Counted from the first letter of the stretch, positions 7,826 to 17,098 are shown. The stretch is 55,574 nucleotides of DNA from Lacticaseibacillus baoqingensis (GCF_003946165.1 NZ_RHOI01000016.1:1-55574), one strand, 5' to 3'. Notes: a model not told the origin generated them from the letters alone. Made by a program: numbers and translations.

Positions 7826-9505
7826 TCAGTCATCAGTTACTGTAATGTTGTCTTCATCGCCGAAGAGATCAGTGATCGTCTTGACCACCGGCGGCGTTTG
7901 CGGCGCCTTTTTTTGTGGTCCTTTAGGGGCTCCGTTTGCTTGCAAATAGTCTTTACGGATCTGCGGCCATGCTTGTGATTGCACTAACACGATCTCTGGC
8001 TGCTTGCCGGATAACTTCTGCAAACCCGCTTTAAGTTCTGCCATCAATGCCGCATCATTTTCTGCACGCTCCACTAAGATATCATAATCAAAGCTGACGA
8101 TCACGCCGTCTGGACTGGCCGCAACCGGCTCTGAGATCTTCATCATCGCCCGCTTCGTCACGGTCAGCATGCTCAACAGATCTGGCCAGATTTCTTTGAG
8201 GGCATCAAGATCTTTGCGCGTGGCACTGCCTAAGATCGGGTAGATCTTCGTCTTATTGACTTTCAGCGAATGCTTCTTCTTTTTAGGCCGCGCCACTGCC
8301 GGCGTTATGCCGGCAGTTTGCAATTGCGCAACCGTTTGTTGCAATTGTGCCAGCTGCGTTTCTAACGCCGCAACTGTCGGGCTGGCTTGCGTTTCTTTTG
8401 CTGCTTGCGGCTGCTGTGCAGGGGCCGCTGTGCCAAGGCGCACCGTCGCTACTTCCAGATAGATCGTGGGGTGGTTGGTCAGCCGCAGCTGGCCTTGCGT
8501 CTCATTCAAAACCGCGATCATGCGAGCCAATTGTTGCGCCTCAAACGCCTGGGCCAACGGTTTGAAATGCGCGTCGACCAGCTCCGTTTCCGCTTCAGCT
8601 AAAAGCTTGGGCGCTTGTTGATACACCATCAAATCGCGCAAATACGCAATCAAGTCTTCGATCAGCCGCCCAGCATCTTTGCCGGCTGCCAATAACTGCT
8701 CCACCGTTGTCAACGCCTTGGCAATGTCATGCGCTTGCAGCGCTTCCAGGTACTCGCCGAGTTGTGCCGTGGCGACGCCGCCAGTGACATCCAGCGCATT
8801 TTCAACGGTCACATGGTTTTGACCAAAAGACAACACCTGATCCAAGATCGACAACGCATCGCGCATGCCGCCTTCAGCCGCGCGCGCGATCACCAATAAC
8901 GCCTGCTTGTCATAGGTGATCTGCTTATCATCCAAGATCGTTTGCATCCGCTTGACGATATCTTCGGCGGTGATCCGGCGAAAATCAAAGCGCTGCGTGC
9001 GGGAAATGATCGTGGCCGGGATCTTTTGCGGCTCTGTTGTCGCTAAGATGAACACCACATGCGCCGGGGGCTCTTCCAAGGTTTTCAATAAGGCATTGAA
9101 CGCGCCGGTCGACAACATATGCACTTCGTCGATGATATAGACTTTGACGCGCGCTTGCGTCGGCGCGTACTTGGCTTTATCGCGAATATCCCGGATCTCA
9201 TCGACGCCGTTATTCGATGCCGCATCGATTTCGATCACATCGGTCAATGCCCCGGCAGTGATCGCCTGACACAACTCACAAGTATTATCCGGTTCGCCAT
9301 CTTGCAGGTGTTCACAGTTCAACGCCTTGGCCAAGATCTTGGCTACTGATGTTTTCCCCGTGCCGCGCGGGCCGCAAAACAAATAGGCATGGCTGGTTTG
9401 GCCAGTCACTAATGCGTTTTTGAGCGTTTGTGTGATCGCGTTTTGCCCGATCACATCGCTGAAGGTCTGCGGCCGCCAGACGCGATACAGTGCTTGATAA
9501 CTCAC
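7826..9505 (-). CDS. dnaX: DNA polymerase III gamma/tau subunit
   Basis: DnaX is the ATPase motor of the clamp loader. The N-terminal AAA+ module shows the P-loop GPRGTGKTS, four Cys for zinc, the Walker B region IDEVHMLS and sensor TTEPQKIPATIISR. An Ala/Gln-rich linker and a tau-type C-terminal domain follow. I chose the GTG at 9505: it gives SYQALYRVWRPQTF, as in Bacillus DnaX, and has AAGGATG 8 nt upstream, whereas the in-frame ATG at 9514 abuts its Shine-Dalgarno sequence. The protein would be 559 residues. I saw no obvious programmed frameshift site, but did not examine this exhaustively. Confidence 0.93.
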   Translation of the reverse strand: MSYQALYRVWRPQTFSDVIGQNAITQTLKNALVTGQTSHAYLFCGPRGTGKTSVAKILAKALNCEHLQDGEPDNTCELCQAITAGALTDVIEIDAASNNGVDEIRDIRDKAKYAPTQARVKVYIIDEVHMLSTGAFNALLKTLEEPPAHVVFILATTEPQKIPATIISRTQRFDFRRITAEDIVKRMQTILDDKQITYDKQALLVIARAAEGGMRDALSILDQVLSFGQNHVTVENALDVTGGVATAQLGEYLEALQAHDIAKALTTVEQLLAAGKDAGRLIEDLIAYLRDLMVYQQAPKLLAEAETELVDAHFKPLAQAFEAQQLARMIAVLNETQGQLRLTNHPTIYLEVATVRLGTAAPAQQPQAAKETQASPTVAALETQLAQLQQTVAQLQTAGITPAVARPKKKKHSLKVNKTKIYPILGSATRKDLDALKEIWPDLLSMLTVTKRAMMKISEPVAASPDGVIVSFDYDILVERAENDAALMAELKAGLQKLSGKQPEIVLVQSQAWPQIRKDYLQANGAPKGPQKKAPQTPPVVKTITDLFGDEDNITVTDD

Positions 9506-9543
9506 CCGACTCATCCTTTCCGTAAGTTCAATTTTACCATTAG

Positions 9544-9570
9544 AAAAGGCCACCCGCATAGGTGACCTGT
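9544..9570 (-). terminator. Terminator of the SRP RNA gene
   Basis: On the minus strand GGTCACC and GGTGGCC pair around a 6-nt loop and are followed by TTTTC. It lies between the SRP RNA and dnaX. Confidence 0.7.
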
Positions 9571-9581
9571 TGATTATCTCA

Positions 9582-9681
9582 AAAACTTAAGGCACATGGA
9601 GAACGATCCTTAGTGCTGCTTCCTTCCGGACCTGACACGATTCGAAAAGCCGCCATTGCCTCAAGGCCTTTCGGCAATCAA
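9582..9681 (-). ncRNA. ffs: Signal recognition particle RNA, small bacterial type
   Basis: The minus strand carries the universally conserved SRP domain IV sequence GTCAGGTCCGGAAGGAAGCA (about 9611-9642), where Ffh binds. The flanks pair: CTTGAGGCAATGG on the 5' side with CCATGTGCCTTAAG on the 3' side. At about 100 nt it would be the short form without an Alu domain. Its position between tadA and dnaX is the standard Firmicutes location. The ends are approximate. Confidence 0.93.
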
Positions 9682-9722
9682 TATTATACCGCACCCAGTC
9701 AGCCTTGGCTAGTCAAAGCCAG

Positions 9723-10205
9723 TCATTGCTTTGGCGCTGATGATGCTTTTTTAGCCTTGCGCTTGGCGCGGATCGCCTGGAAGAAATCTCGCAACAACGC
9801 TGCGGCCTCTTGTTCATGCACCCCGGAGACGACTTGCACTTGATGATTGAACCGCGTATCGGTCAACAAGTTGCCTAAGCTTCCGGCGACGCCGGCTTTT
9901 GGATCCATCGCCCCATAATAACAAGTCCGGATGCGGCTGTTGATCATCGCCCCGGCACACATTGGACAAGGTTCAAGCGTGACATACAAATCACAATCTT
10001 CTAAGCGCCAAGAACCTAGCGTCATACATGCTTCTTGGATCGCTAAGATCTCTGCATGCAAGGTGCTGTCTTGACTGTGTTCACGCAAATTATGGCCGCG
10101 GCCAATGATCTGGTCATGATACACGACCACTGCGCCGATCGGCACTTCGCCGATGCGTTTGGCATCATGTGCTTCTTGTAATGCGGCTGTCATGAAGTCT
10201 GCCAT
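9723..10205 (-). CDS. tadA: tRNA adenosine(34) deaminase
   Basis: TadA converts A34 to inosine in tRNA-Arg(ACG). The 160-residue protein has both zinc and catalytic motifs of the cytidine deaminase fold: HAE (residues 51-53) and PCPMCAGA (about residues 81-88), with VTLEP before the second. It is the first gene ahead of the SRP RNA and dnaX and diverges from the PucR-type regulator. Confidence 0.95.
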   Translation of the reverse strand: MADFMTAALQEAHDAKRIGEVPIGAVVVYHDQIIGRGHNLREHSQDSTLHAEILAIQEACMTLGSWRLEDCDLYVTLEPCPMCAGAMINSRIRTCYYGAMDPKAGVAGSLGNLLTDTRFNHQVQVVSGVHEQEAAALLRDFFQAIRAKRKAKKASSAPKQ

Positions 10206-10264
10206 GCAATCCCTCCTGTATGTTAAACTGGCGGTAAGCGATTTTTCTCAAAGGAGTTCTGCCT

Positions 10265-11089
10265 ATGCCAGCTTTGCGCAGTGTACTCGAACAATATTTT
10301 ACAGTGTATCACACCCCGCCGTTTCCAGCACAAGCGCGAGTCATCAACGTCGCCGGTACCCAACTGGCAGTGGCCACTGCCGACTTGACGCCACGTGAAG
10401 CCGCGCTGCTTGAAGCACTGACCCCGACGCCTGCCAACCCCGATCCCTGGGCTCGCTTTTTGACCCAAAACGGGCCGGCACCCACTAAAGGCATTGTTCG
10501 CTTGATCCAACTCAACGTCGTCACCGCTTCTAGTGACCCCAAATTATGGCTGGAAGCCTTAAGCAGCTTGTTCACCACTCATGTCAGCGGGGTGTGGTTG
10601 ACGCCAACGCAAGCGTTGATCGTTGAGCCGCAGAGTCAAACCCCTTTAAGTCTTGCAGAATTACTCAGCGACTTGGATACCTTGGATTCTGACTTTGACA
10701 CCCAAACGCGCGGCTACCTTGGCCAATTTTGGCCAGTCGACGATAAACTGCCGGCCTTGTTTGCCGAAGAACAGCGCCTGGCCAGCTACTCTGGTGATCG
10801 CGTCACAGCTTTGCCAAACATCGCCTTGAGCTACTACACCCAAGCTGTGCGCGAACGCTCGCCTTTGTTGGCAGCCTTACGAACTGCCGTTGAAACCGAT
10901 GGCGACATGCGCCCGGTCATTGCCAGTCTTTATCATCACCAAGGCAATGTGACCGCAGCGGCCAAAGCCTTATACCTCCACCGCAACACGCTTCAATATC
11001 GACTGGAAAAATTTCAAGCCGCCACTGGTTTTTCATTGCGCAACATGGATGATCTGGTCTTGTGTTACCTTTTGATCCAAGGCAGATGA
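10265..11089 (+). CDS. PucR/CdaR-type transcriptional regulator
   Basis: The last ~60 of 274 residues form the PucR C-terminal helix-turn-helix: LYHHQGNVTAAAKALYLHRNT, with LQYRLEKFQAATGFSLRNMDD after it. The N-terminal two thirds match no sensory domain I can name. PucR/CdaR regulators control purine, sugar-diacid or amino-acid genes, and the target here is unclear; the gene has no obvious operon partner. The start is an ATG with AAAGGAG upstream, in a 59-bp gap shared with divergent tadA. Confidence 0.75.
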   Translation: MPALRSVLEQYFTVYHTPPFPAQARVINVAGTQLAVATADLTPREAALLEALTPTPANPDPWARFLTQNGPAPTKGIVRLIQLNVVTASSDPKLWLEALSSLFTTHVSGVWLTPTQALIVEPQSQTPLSLAELLSDLDTLDSDFDTQTRGYLGQFWPVDDKLPALFAEEQRLASYSGDRVTALPNIALSYYTQAVRERSPLLAALRTAVETDGDMRPVIASLYHHQGNVTAAAKALYLHRNTLQYRLEKFQAATGFSLRNMDDLVLCYLLIQGR

Positions 11090-11112
11090 GCGGTTTTAGG
11101 AAACGTCCATAG

Positions 11113-11166
11113 TCACCGCAAAAGTCCCACGATCGCGACCCAACGATCGTGGGACTTTTGCGGTGA
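11113..11166. terminator. Very stable bidirectional terminator hairpin
   Basis: A perfect 23-bp stem (11113-11135 with 11144-11166) closes an 8-nt loop. The stem contains AAAAG/CTTTT, so T-rich ends lie inside the helix instead of after it. It stands between the PucR-type gene (plus) and the putative large RNA (minus) and could end both transcripts. Confidence 0.75.
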
Positions 11167-11763
11167 AGCGCTGTGAGCGGGTAAATGCGTTCTCTGACCC
11201 AACGGTGAGGCTCCTCAAACAGCGCGTCGTGCTCCGGCTGCGCCGAAACCCGCCACGCCGCTTGAGGCACTCACCTAAGCCCGCAATTAGTCGCGCTCTG
11301 ATTAAACGCGATCACCCAAGCAACGGGGTCGCGGGTAAGTCATCCCGGTCACGTCGCGTACCGCGACGCCCCCAGGCTGCCTTACCCACACCCCTAAGTG
11401 CGCTTGGGTTCACGCTCTGCACGACAAAGACACGTCGGGTTTCCCGCTGACGTGTCCTGGCGGTTCACCTGTTTGGCAGGTGCGCGGTTTGCCGAGCCGC
11501 GAATGGCTTTATGCCAAGGTTTAATTACGTTGCCCGTTGCGATTAGCGGGGCTTTTGCAAGTCGCCTTCCTGGTGAGGGTTTAGCTCACCTGGTTGGCGA
11601 CGTTATCTCCACACGTCAGGCCAGTGCCCAAAAAAGTTCTGGGCCATCTTAAGGGTCTACCCTTTAGCGTTTGCGAGGTCCGGTTACCCGGCAGGAGTCC
11701 CCGCTGTTAAAGAACGGAAAAACGTATGATGTGTACCAGCACCATATCCGTTCCCATGATCGT
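11113..11763 (-). ncRNA. Candidate large structured non-coding RNA (~600-650 nt)
   Basis: No credible coding frame exists here, but the sequence contains many helices. From the 5' end on the minus strand: 11747-11753 with 11712-11718; 11680-11691 (CCGG closing a GTAA loop); 11651-11664; 11626-11644; a two-part helix 11561-11601; 11504-11516; 11484-11500; 11466-11482; 11429-11456 (8 bp plus GG closing GAAA); a long three-segment arm 11314-11409 capped by 11352-11368; 11291-11311; and 11204-11275. Both GNRA tetraloops appear only on the minus strand, which fixes the orientation. A promoter at 11770-11797 and the hairpin at 11113-11166 bound it. Size and host are compatible with the ornate large RNA classes ROOL or GOLLD, but I could not test for homology. 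Confidence 0.7.
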
Positions 11764-11769
11764 GACGTC

Positions 11770-11797
11770 ATAATACCACCTTTTACCGGGATTGCAA
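11770..11797 (-). promoter_or_regulatory. Sigma-A-type promoter of the candidate large RNA
   Basis: On the minus strand TTGCAA (11792-11797) and TATTAT (11770-11775) are separated by 16 bp, placing the transcription start near 11763, just before the first helix of the RNA. Confidence 0.6.
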
Positions 11798-11845
11798 CAG
11801 AAATTCCGGAATTTACATATCTTTTACAATTAAATTGTGAAAGCC

Positions 11846-12451
11846 CTATACAGACGCGGTTTTAGTGGCTTGCAGAATATAATAGCCCTTGTCTTTTTTT
11901 ACCACTGCGGCGTTACCAAAGGTTTCTTGCAGCAACTTCTTGGCAGAAGGCGCGCCTTGCTTTTTCTGCAAGACAGCATACAATTGCCCGCCATCATTGA
12001 GATGCGCCCACGCACCGGCTAAGATCTCGCTGACAACTGCTTTGCCGGCACGCACCGGCGGGTTGGTCACAATGGTATCAAAATGCCCGGTGATTGCCGC
12101 ATATGCTGCCGATTCTATGATGGTGACGTTTTGAATGCCGTTGGCTTTTGCGTTACGCTGGGCCAAGGCTAAGGCGCGCTGATTCACATCGCTCATCGTC
12201 ACTTGTAAGCTGGGATCGGCTTTGGCCAAAGCCAAGCCGATCGGCCCATACCCACAGCCGACATCCAATAATGTGCCGCTGGGCTGCGCTTGCGCCACTA
12301 CCGCAATCAACACCCGGCTGCCATAATCAATGGTATGTTTTGAAAACACTCCGTTATCCGCCGTAAAATGCAACGCGTTGCCGGCTAAATCAAAGTCGAA
12401 GCTGTGCTCGTCGTGTGCCAGATCAGGATCATTTGTAAAATATTGATTCAT
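11846..12451 (-). CDS. Class I SAM-dependent methyltransferase, RsmC-like (16S rRNA G1207)
   Basis: The 201-residue protein carries the MTS-domain signature: LLDVGCGYGPIGLALA (motif I, about residues 56-71), a second acidic strand TMSDVN, and the N6/N2-type motif TNPPVRAGK near residue 123. The short N-terminal part (YFTNDPDLAHDE, then FTADNGVFSKHTIDYGS) is typical of Firmicutes YbxB, which methylates 16S rRNA. The start at 12451 gives MNQYF; the open frame extends 11 codons further without a better site. It stands alone, between mprF and the candidate RNA. Confidence 0.85.
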   Translation of the reverse strand: MNQYFTNDPDLAHDEHSFDFDLAGNALHFTADNGVFSKHTIDYGSRVLIAVVAQAQPSGTLLDVGCGYGPIGLALAKADPSLQVTMSDVNQRALALAQRNAKANGIQNVTIIESAAYAAITGHFDTIVTNPPVRAGKAVVSEILAGAWAHLNDGGQLYAVLQKKQGAPSAKKLLQETFGNAAVVKKDKGYYILQATKTASV

Positions 12452-12586
12452 CGTTACCTGTAATATAAGCCCGGAAGAATGCATTTACACTAGCAAAGGC
12501 TTATATATTCCTTTCATCATAATTCACGTGTGTATTTTGCCGGTCCTGTCTTCCCCTGAGTCACTGCAGGACCATGCTCGCAATGA

Positions 12587-15202
12587 TTAGTCAGCATTGC
12601 GTTGCAGCCATTCATCCAGCTTCGTGGCAAAGCCGAAGCGCCGCGGCCAATTTTCATGTTGTGGCGTTGCGGTTTGGTTCACCAGCAACAATAACTGTAA
12701 CAGCGTAAAGAGCAGCGAGCTGCGCTTGCGGTAGGCCACATAACGCGGCGACCAAGTCGTGACGTATTTCTCTTTATAAGAGCGTAACCCTTGAAAGCCA
12801 TAAAAGCGATACCCATATTCATAAACCAAATGTGCCAAGCGTTCTTCAATAAAGGCATAATCTGACAAGCCGACATTGCTTAATGGTGCCATGCCCAGAT
12901 CAAATTGAGTCTTCCCATCAGCCAACGCCTGCTGGAATAAGTTGATAAACACCGCATCCATAATCCCGCTCGGCGCATCGGCACGCGAGCGCATCAAGTC
13001 AACACTGGCGATCCCAGGTTGCATCGCCATCGAATTGGCAAAAGCCACGATCGCGCCGTCAGGAGCATAAATGACCCCGATCGGCGCCTGGTTGAGATAA
13101 TCAGCATCAAAAAAGCCTAAACTGAACCCTTTTTCCGAACGGCCATTCAACCAGCTATCAGACACCGCTTGTAACTCAGCTAAAGTTGCCGCATCAAATG
13201 GCGGCTGCAGCCATGCAAAGCGATACCCCATGCGTTCAAACTTATGCATCAATGCGCGCTCACCTTTGCGCTTTGATCCCGCCAAGGTAAATTGGGTCAG
13301 ATCAACAACGCCGGATTCACCGAACTTCATGAAATCAAACCCATATTCATGCAGCTGCATCGTGAGCGCTTCAGAGACTTCATAAAAGACTAATGACAAG
13401 TCTTGGACATTGGCTGCTTGGATGAAGTCCGAAATCGCTGCTGGCCAATCGGCAGGATCGCCGATCGGCTCCCCTAAAATCACCAGCTTATCGGTTTTCT
13501 TCCGAAATAAGAAGCAGACGCGATCCACGCCGGCGACTTGATAAAAACGCACCTGTTTATCCCCAGTAAAAGCCAGTTGACTGACTTCGTTCCCGCCACA
13601 GCGCGCGATCAATGCCTTGACTCGCGACGCCGCGGCGCGACCGGTCAAGCCTAAAGGCGTTTGCGGGGAACTGAGATAGCGGTAAATGATCCCTAACGTA
13701 AGCGCGGCCATCACGACCCCCACGGCCGTCGTCAGCCACATCCGCTCAGAAGGGAAAAAGAACGCTGGTGGGATCCGCCGATGGTGCAAGGCCGGTGCAT
13801 TATAAAACAGCGCTATGGCATAAAACAGCGCCGTAAAACCGAAAATAATCCCATCGATCAAGCGATTGCCCCAAGGAAAATCCATGCGCTGCCGCGTCAA
13901 CTCCTTGCGCGCCAAAAACGCAACCAGCAAGATCGCCAAGACAAAAACCACAAAGTGCCAACCCGCCGCTTGCCGCAAAGACGCGATACAAGCGATGATC
14001 AAGATCAAAACCGTTGGCCAATATGCCTTTTGGACCTTGTTGGCGATCCCGCGGGCAAACCCAAAAACCACAAAGGCCATCACGATATTGGTCACCCGGC
14101 TAAGAAACAAGAAGGTAAACGGATATAAGCGCAGATACAAGGCATTGCGCAGCGCAATATCCGGCACCACGCCGCGCAATAACAACATGATCGCGGTGAA
14201 ATACAGAAATACCACTAACACCCCGTGCCCCACGCGCCGCAATAGCAACATCGGCAGGCCTTCGAGGGTCTGATTGAGCTTTTTGCCAGCATCTTGAGCG
14301 AAGAACAAGGCCCCGATCAAAAAAGGAATGACATAATAAAACAAGCGGTAAAACAGCAGCCACACCACGGCCAGATTATTGTCCAGCCCCATTTGGCCCA
14401 GGCCAAAGATCATGAACACATCAAAAGACCCTAACCCGCCTGGCATCATGGACAAAACGCCTAAGACGTTGGCAATCAAAAATAATGGCAATAACTCGAA
14501 TAAATTCCCCGGCACCGCCAAGAAATACCCAATCACCAAGAAAAACCCGGCACAGCCGCCCCATTCAAGAAACGACCCCAACGCCAAGCGTAATTGCCGC
14601 CGTATTGGCAGATCCGCAAAAAACTCCCGGCGGCTGAGGTGCGTCACCAGCATCAAAGCGGGAAAATATGCTGCAGCCCCGATCAGCCACAACCAGTAAT
14701 CTTGGTACATCCGCCCGATCCCAAAGCCAAAGATCAATCCTAAGGCGACCACTGACCACAGCGACAGCCCGGCTAGTAAGAATAAGGCAATTTTAGAAAT
14801 CGCCGCGAGGATCTGCTTGCGGCTGGCGCCGCGGTGGTAAAAATTCGCCCGCAACGTTGCCCCTAAAAAGCCGCCAAAGCCGGCCAGATTAGTAAACGTG
14901 TTGACGATCCACCCGGACTTGAGCACTTCTTTGCGGGTAAAATGTCCCGGCAACATCGCGGTGATCGTAAAATCATAATTCAGCATCGGCACAACGGCTA
15001 ATAACCCTAATATTGCCATCGCCAGTATGGAAGTGGGACTTTGCGTGGCCAAACTCGCCTTTAATGCCGTGCCGTTTAATTCTTTGGCGATCCGGCCTAC
15101 TTCAATGACCACAAACACAAGGACAGACAAGATGAATAAAATCTTGATCAATCTTAACCGTGCCTGAAACCATGTCCAGATCTGTTGTACTAACTTTTTC
15201 AA
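12587..15202 (-). CDS. mprF: Phosphatidylglycerol lysyltransferase/flippase
   Basis: MprF transfers lysine from Lys-tRNA to phosphatidylglycerol and flips the product, lowering the negative surface charge and protecting against cationic peptides. The ~870-residue protein has a hydrophobic N-terminal part with more than a dozen membrane segments (flippase domain) and a soluble C-terminal DUF2156/GNAT-type domain from about residue 530 with LVFYEVSEAL and FANSMAMQPG. GGAGGTG precedes TTG codons at 15205 and 15202; a GTG at 15211 lies inside that site, so I take the TTG at 15202. A TATAAT element lies at 15223-15228. Confidence 0.9.
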   Translation of the reverse strand: MKKLVQQIWTWFQARLRLIKILFILSVLVFVVIEVGRIAKELNGTALKASLATQSPTSILAMAILGLLAVVPMLNYDFTITAMLPGHFTRKEVLKSGWIVNTFTNLAGFGGFLGATLRANFYHRGASRKQILAAISKIALFLLAGLSLWSVVALGLIFGFGIGRMYQDYWLWLIGAAAYFPALMLVTHLSRREFFADLPIRRQLRLALGSFLEWGGCAGFFLVIGYFLAVPGNLFELLPLFLIANVLGVLSMMPGGLGSFDVFMIFGLGQMGLDNNLAVVWLLFYRLFYYVIPFLIGALFFAQDAGKKLNQTLEGLPMLLLRRVGHGVLVVFLYFTAIMLLLRGVVPDIALRNALYLRLYPFTFLFLSRVTNIVMAFVVFGFARGIANKVQKAYWPTVLILIIACIASLRQAAGWHFVVFVLAILLVAFLARKELTRQRMDFPWGNRLIDGIIFGFTALFYAIALFYNAPALHHRRIPPAFFFPSERMWLTTAVGVVMAALTLGIIYRYLSSPQTPLGLTGRAAASRVKALIARCGGNEVSQLAFTGDKQVRFYQVAGVDRVCFLFRKKTDKLVILGEPIGDPADWPAAISDFIQAANVQDLSLVFYEVSEALTMQLHEYGFDFMKFGESGVVDLTQFTLAGSKRKGERALMHKFERMGYRFAWLQPPFDAATLAELQAVSDSWLNGRSEKGFSLGFFDADYLNQAPIGVIYAPDGAIVAFANSMAMQPGIASVDLMRSRADAPSGIMDAVFINLFQQALADGKTQFDLGMAPLSNVGLSDYAFIEERLAHLVYEYGYRFYGFQGLRSYKEKYVTTWSPRYVAYRKRSSLLFTLLQLLLLVNQTATPQHENWPRRFGFATKLDEWLQRNAD

Positions 15203-15439
15203 CAAATGCACCTCCGCTTGCCATTATACCGACAAGTCGGCATGAAAACGAGTCACGAAATAGTTAGTTAAGCAAAACGAAAAGACGTTGTGATAGTATA
15301 GTGTGCTACAATTTTTAAGACGACGCAACCGTCCTCATCTTCACGAGTTTGTAACATCCCTAAATGGGGATTACTGATTACTTCGAGGTTCCACAAAAGT
15401 ATCAGCGATTTATAATTCTTTAGTAAATTGGAGGAACAC

Positions 15440-16264
15440 ATGAACGAATTAATCGGGCCTATTTGGCTTTTGGTCAGTATCGTAAGTATCATCCTAAGCA
15501 CAATCGACTTTGCCTTAAGGCACAAACGTGAAACAGTGTTTGCTCTCTCGGTAACAGCTTCAATTGTTGCACTAGGCTTGGCAGTGATTTTGCTATTTAT
15601 TGAAAACTGGATGCCACTAGGCCTTACATTGGTCTTTTGTGGCATTCCAGCATTCTTACAGGGGCGTTACAGGCAAAAGAAAAAGGATCAGCATACCCGT
15701 GAACTGATCAAACAAGGAAAAATGGTTCAGTTCAGTCCAAACAGATCATTTGGGTTCCTCAAGATAGACGATTCCAATAAGCGATTCATGCTCGAAAGTA
15801 GCACAAAGAGTCACACCGTATTCCGCTTCGATGAACTGCTAAGCGCTCAACTTGTTGAAGTCCCAGGTAACGGCCGCTCAAAAGGTCCGCACAGAATCAC
15901 TCGTGCGGTTGCTGGCGGTGTAATTGCAGGGCCTGCCGGGGCTGTGGTCGGTAGTCTAACAGGCAAGACAACTCATTTTTCCACCATCAGTGCAATGTAT
16001 ATTTCCGTTGACACAAAACAAGGAAATGTCAGAGTAAATTTTGCAATGTCAGATACTAAGACCGACAGCATTATATATAAAGCACTCCGTGAAGGGGCGG
16101 ACAAAACAATGTCCGGTCTAAACATATTATTGAGCGAAACAAGCGGCACAACTCAAAAAGAATCACTCCCAGATGAGATTGCTAAGTACAAGCGTCTTCT
16201 CGACTCCGGAGCTATTACTCAGGATGAATTCGATAAGAAGAAAAAGCAACTTCTTGAACTTTGA
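15440..16264 (+). CDS. Membrane protein with C-terminal SHOCT domain
   Basis: This 274-residue protein of unknown function has two N-terminal membrane helices (about residues 6-25 and 35-60), a basic cytoplasmic stretch, a central domain with a glycine-rich hydrophobic segment (VAGGVIAGPAGAVVGSLTG), and a C-terminal SHOCT motif (IAKYKRLLDSGAITQDEFDKKK), a short helical module often found at the ends of membrane or nucleic-acid-binding proteins. The ATG follows GGAGGAA. It is AT-richer than its neighbours, uses codons such as AAA, ATA and AGA more often, and stands alone: signs of recent acquisition. Confidence 0.75.
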   Translation: MNELIGPIWLLVSIVSIILSTIDFALRHKRETVFALSVTASIVALGLAVILLFIENWMPLGLTLVFCGIPAFLQGRYRQKKKDQHTRELIKQGKMVQFSPNRSFGFLKIDDSNKRFMLESSTKSHTVFRFDELLSAQLVEVPGNGRSKGPHRITRAVAGGVIAGPAGAVVGSLTGKTTHFSTISAMYISVDTKQGNVRVNFAMSDTKTDSIIYKALREGADKTMSGLNILLSETSGTTQKESLPDEIAKYKRLLDSGAITQDEFDKKKKQLLEL

Positions 16265-16656
16265 GATTGCCGACCCCATCTATGATATGTATTTAACAGA
16301 AGTAACGAACACACGCTGGCTAAAAATATCAAGAATTGTACATAGACGTAAATGGACACTAATCTCTCCCACGCTAACGTTTATTCAATTGCTTGCTCTG
16401 GTCGAAAGAAGTAAGGCGCTGTGCTTCCTTCAATTCAAATCCTTTGGCGAAGCAGCCAGATACACTGGTAATGGCACTGAATCGGCCACAAACACACGAA
16501 GATGACTCAATACTAAACAAATCCGACTTAGTATGCAGAGCAACCTCTTTACCCTAATCGAAGGTACCGATAATTTCCAGAATTCGGCATACTGTAAAGA
16601 ACTGTTTTGTACTGTATGCTCGTGAGAAATCACGAATAACGCTAAATTCCACGATA
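16265..16656. other. AT-rich intergenic stretch without a recognisable gene
   Basis: About 390 bp follow the SHOCT gene with the same low G+C. Short frames on both strands lack ribosome binding sites and recognisable motifs. It may be the rest of an acquired segment or a decayed gene; I see no repeat ends or RNA gene. Confidence 0.6.
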
Positions 16657-16659
16657 TAC

Positions 16660-16708
16660 AAAAACGCCGCCGCGCGGCTCCCAAACAGGAATCGTGCGAC
16701 GGCGTTTT
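16660..16708 (-). terminator. Terminator of the rplJL operon
   Basis: On the minus strand a 16-bp nearly perfect GC-rich stem (AAAACGCCGTCGCACG arm) has a 15-nt loop and ends in TTTTTG, 22 bp after the rplL stop codon. Confidence 0.88.
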
Positions 16709-16729
16709 GAATGCCTAAAAGTAAATTGA

Positions 16730-17098
16730 TTACTTCAAGGTTACGGTTGCGCCAACGGCTTCAAGTTGTTCCTTGAGCTTGTTAGCTTCGTCTTCAGCAA
16801 CGTCTTCCTTGATGGAAGAAGGTGCGTTGTCGACAAGACCCTTAGCATCCTTCAAGCCTAAGCCTGTGATGCTGCGGACTTCCTTGATAACCTTAACCTT
16901 TTCTTGGCCAACTTCGGTCAATTCAACGGTGTAGGAATCCTTAGCGGCAGCAGCGCCGTCGCCGGCAGCACCTGCAGCGGCTACAGGAGCAGCTGCGGTA
17001 ACGCCAAATTCTTCTTCAATTGCCTTAACTAAGTCGTTCAGTTCAAGGATGGAAGCTTCTTTGATCTGATCGATGATCGCTTGTGTGTCTAAAGCCAT
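16730..17098 (-). CDS. rplL: Ribosomal protein L7/L12
   Basis: This 122-residue stalk protein recruits translational GTPases. It has an N-terminal dimerisation helix region ([26 protein letters not shown]), an Ala-rich hinge (about residues 37-50), and the C-terminal domain [29 protein letters not shown]. The ATG at 17098 (MALDTQ) has GGAGGAAAC upstream. It follows rplJ. Confidence 0.97.
   Translation of the reverse strand: MALDTQAIIDQIKEASILELNDLVKAIEEEFGVTAAAPVAAAGAAGDGAAAAKDSYTVELTEVGQEKVKVIKEVRSITGLGLKDAKGLVDNAPSSIKEDVAEDEANKLKEQLEAVGATVTLK

Noticed and set aside
9505-9559. Longer dnaX starting at an ATG at 9559 or 9514
   Set aside because: The 9559 start gives a non-conserved N-terminus; the 9514 ATG directly abuts the Shine-Dalgarno sequence, while the GTG at 9505 has good spacing and the conserved SYQALYR start.
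11163-11652. Plus-strand open frames of 84-95 codons in the region of the candidate RNA
   Set aside because: They have no ribosome binding sites, an Arg/Pro-rich composition typical of random GC-rich reading, and overlap the helices that explain the sequence better.
16430-16684. 84-codon minus-strand frame between rplL and the SHOCT gene
   Set aside because: It overlaps the rplL terminator, lacks a ribosome binding site and shows no domain-like pattern.
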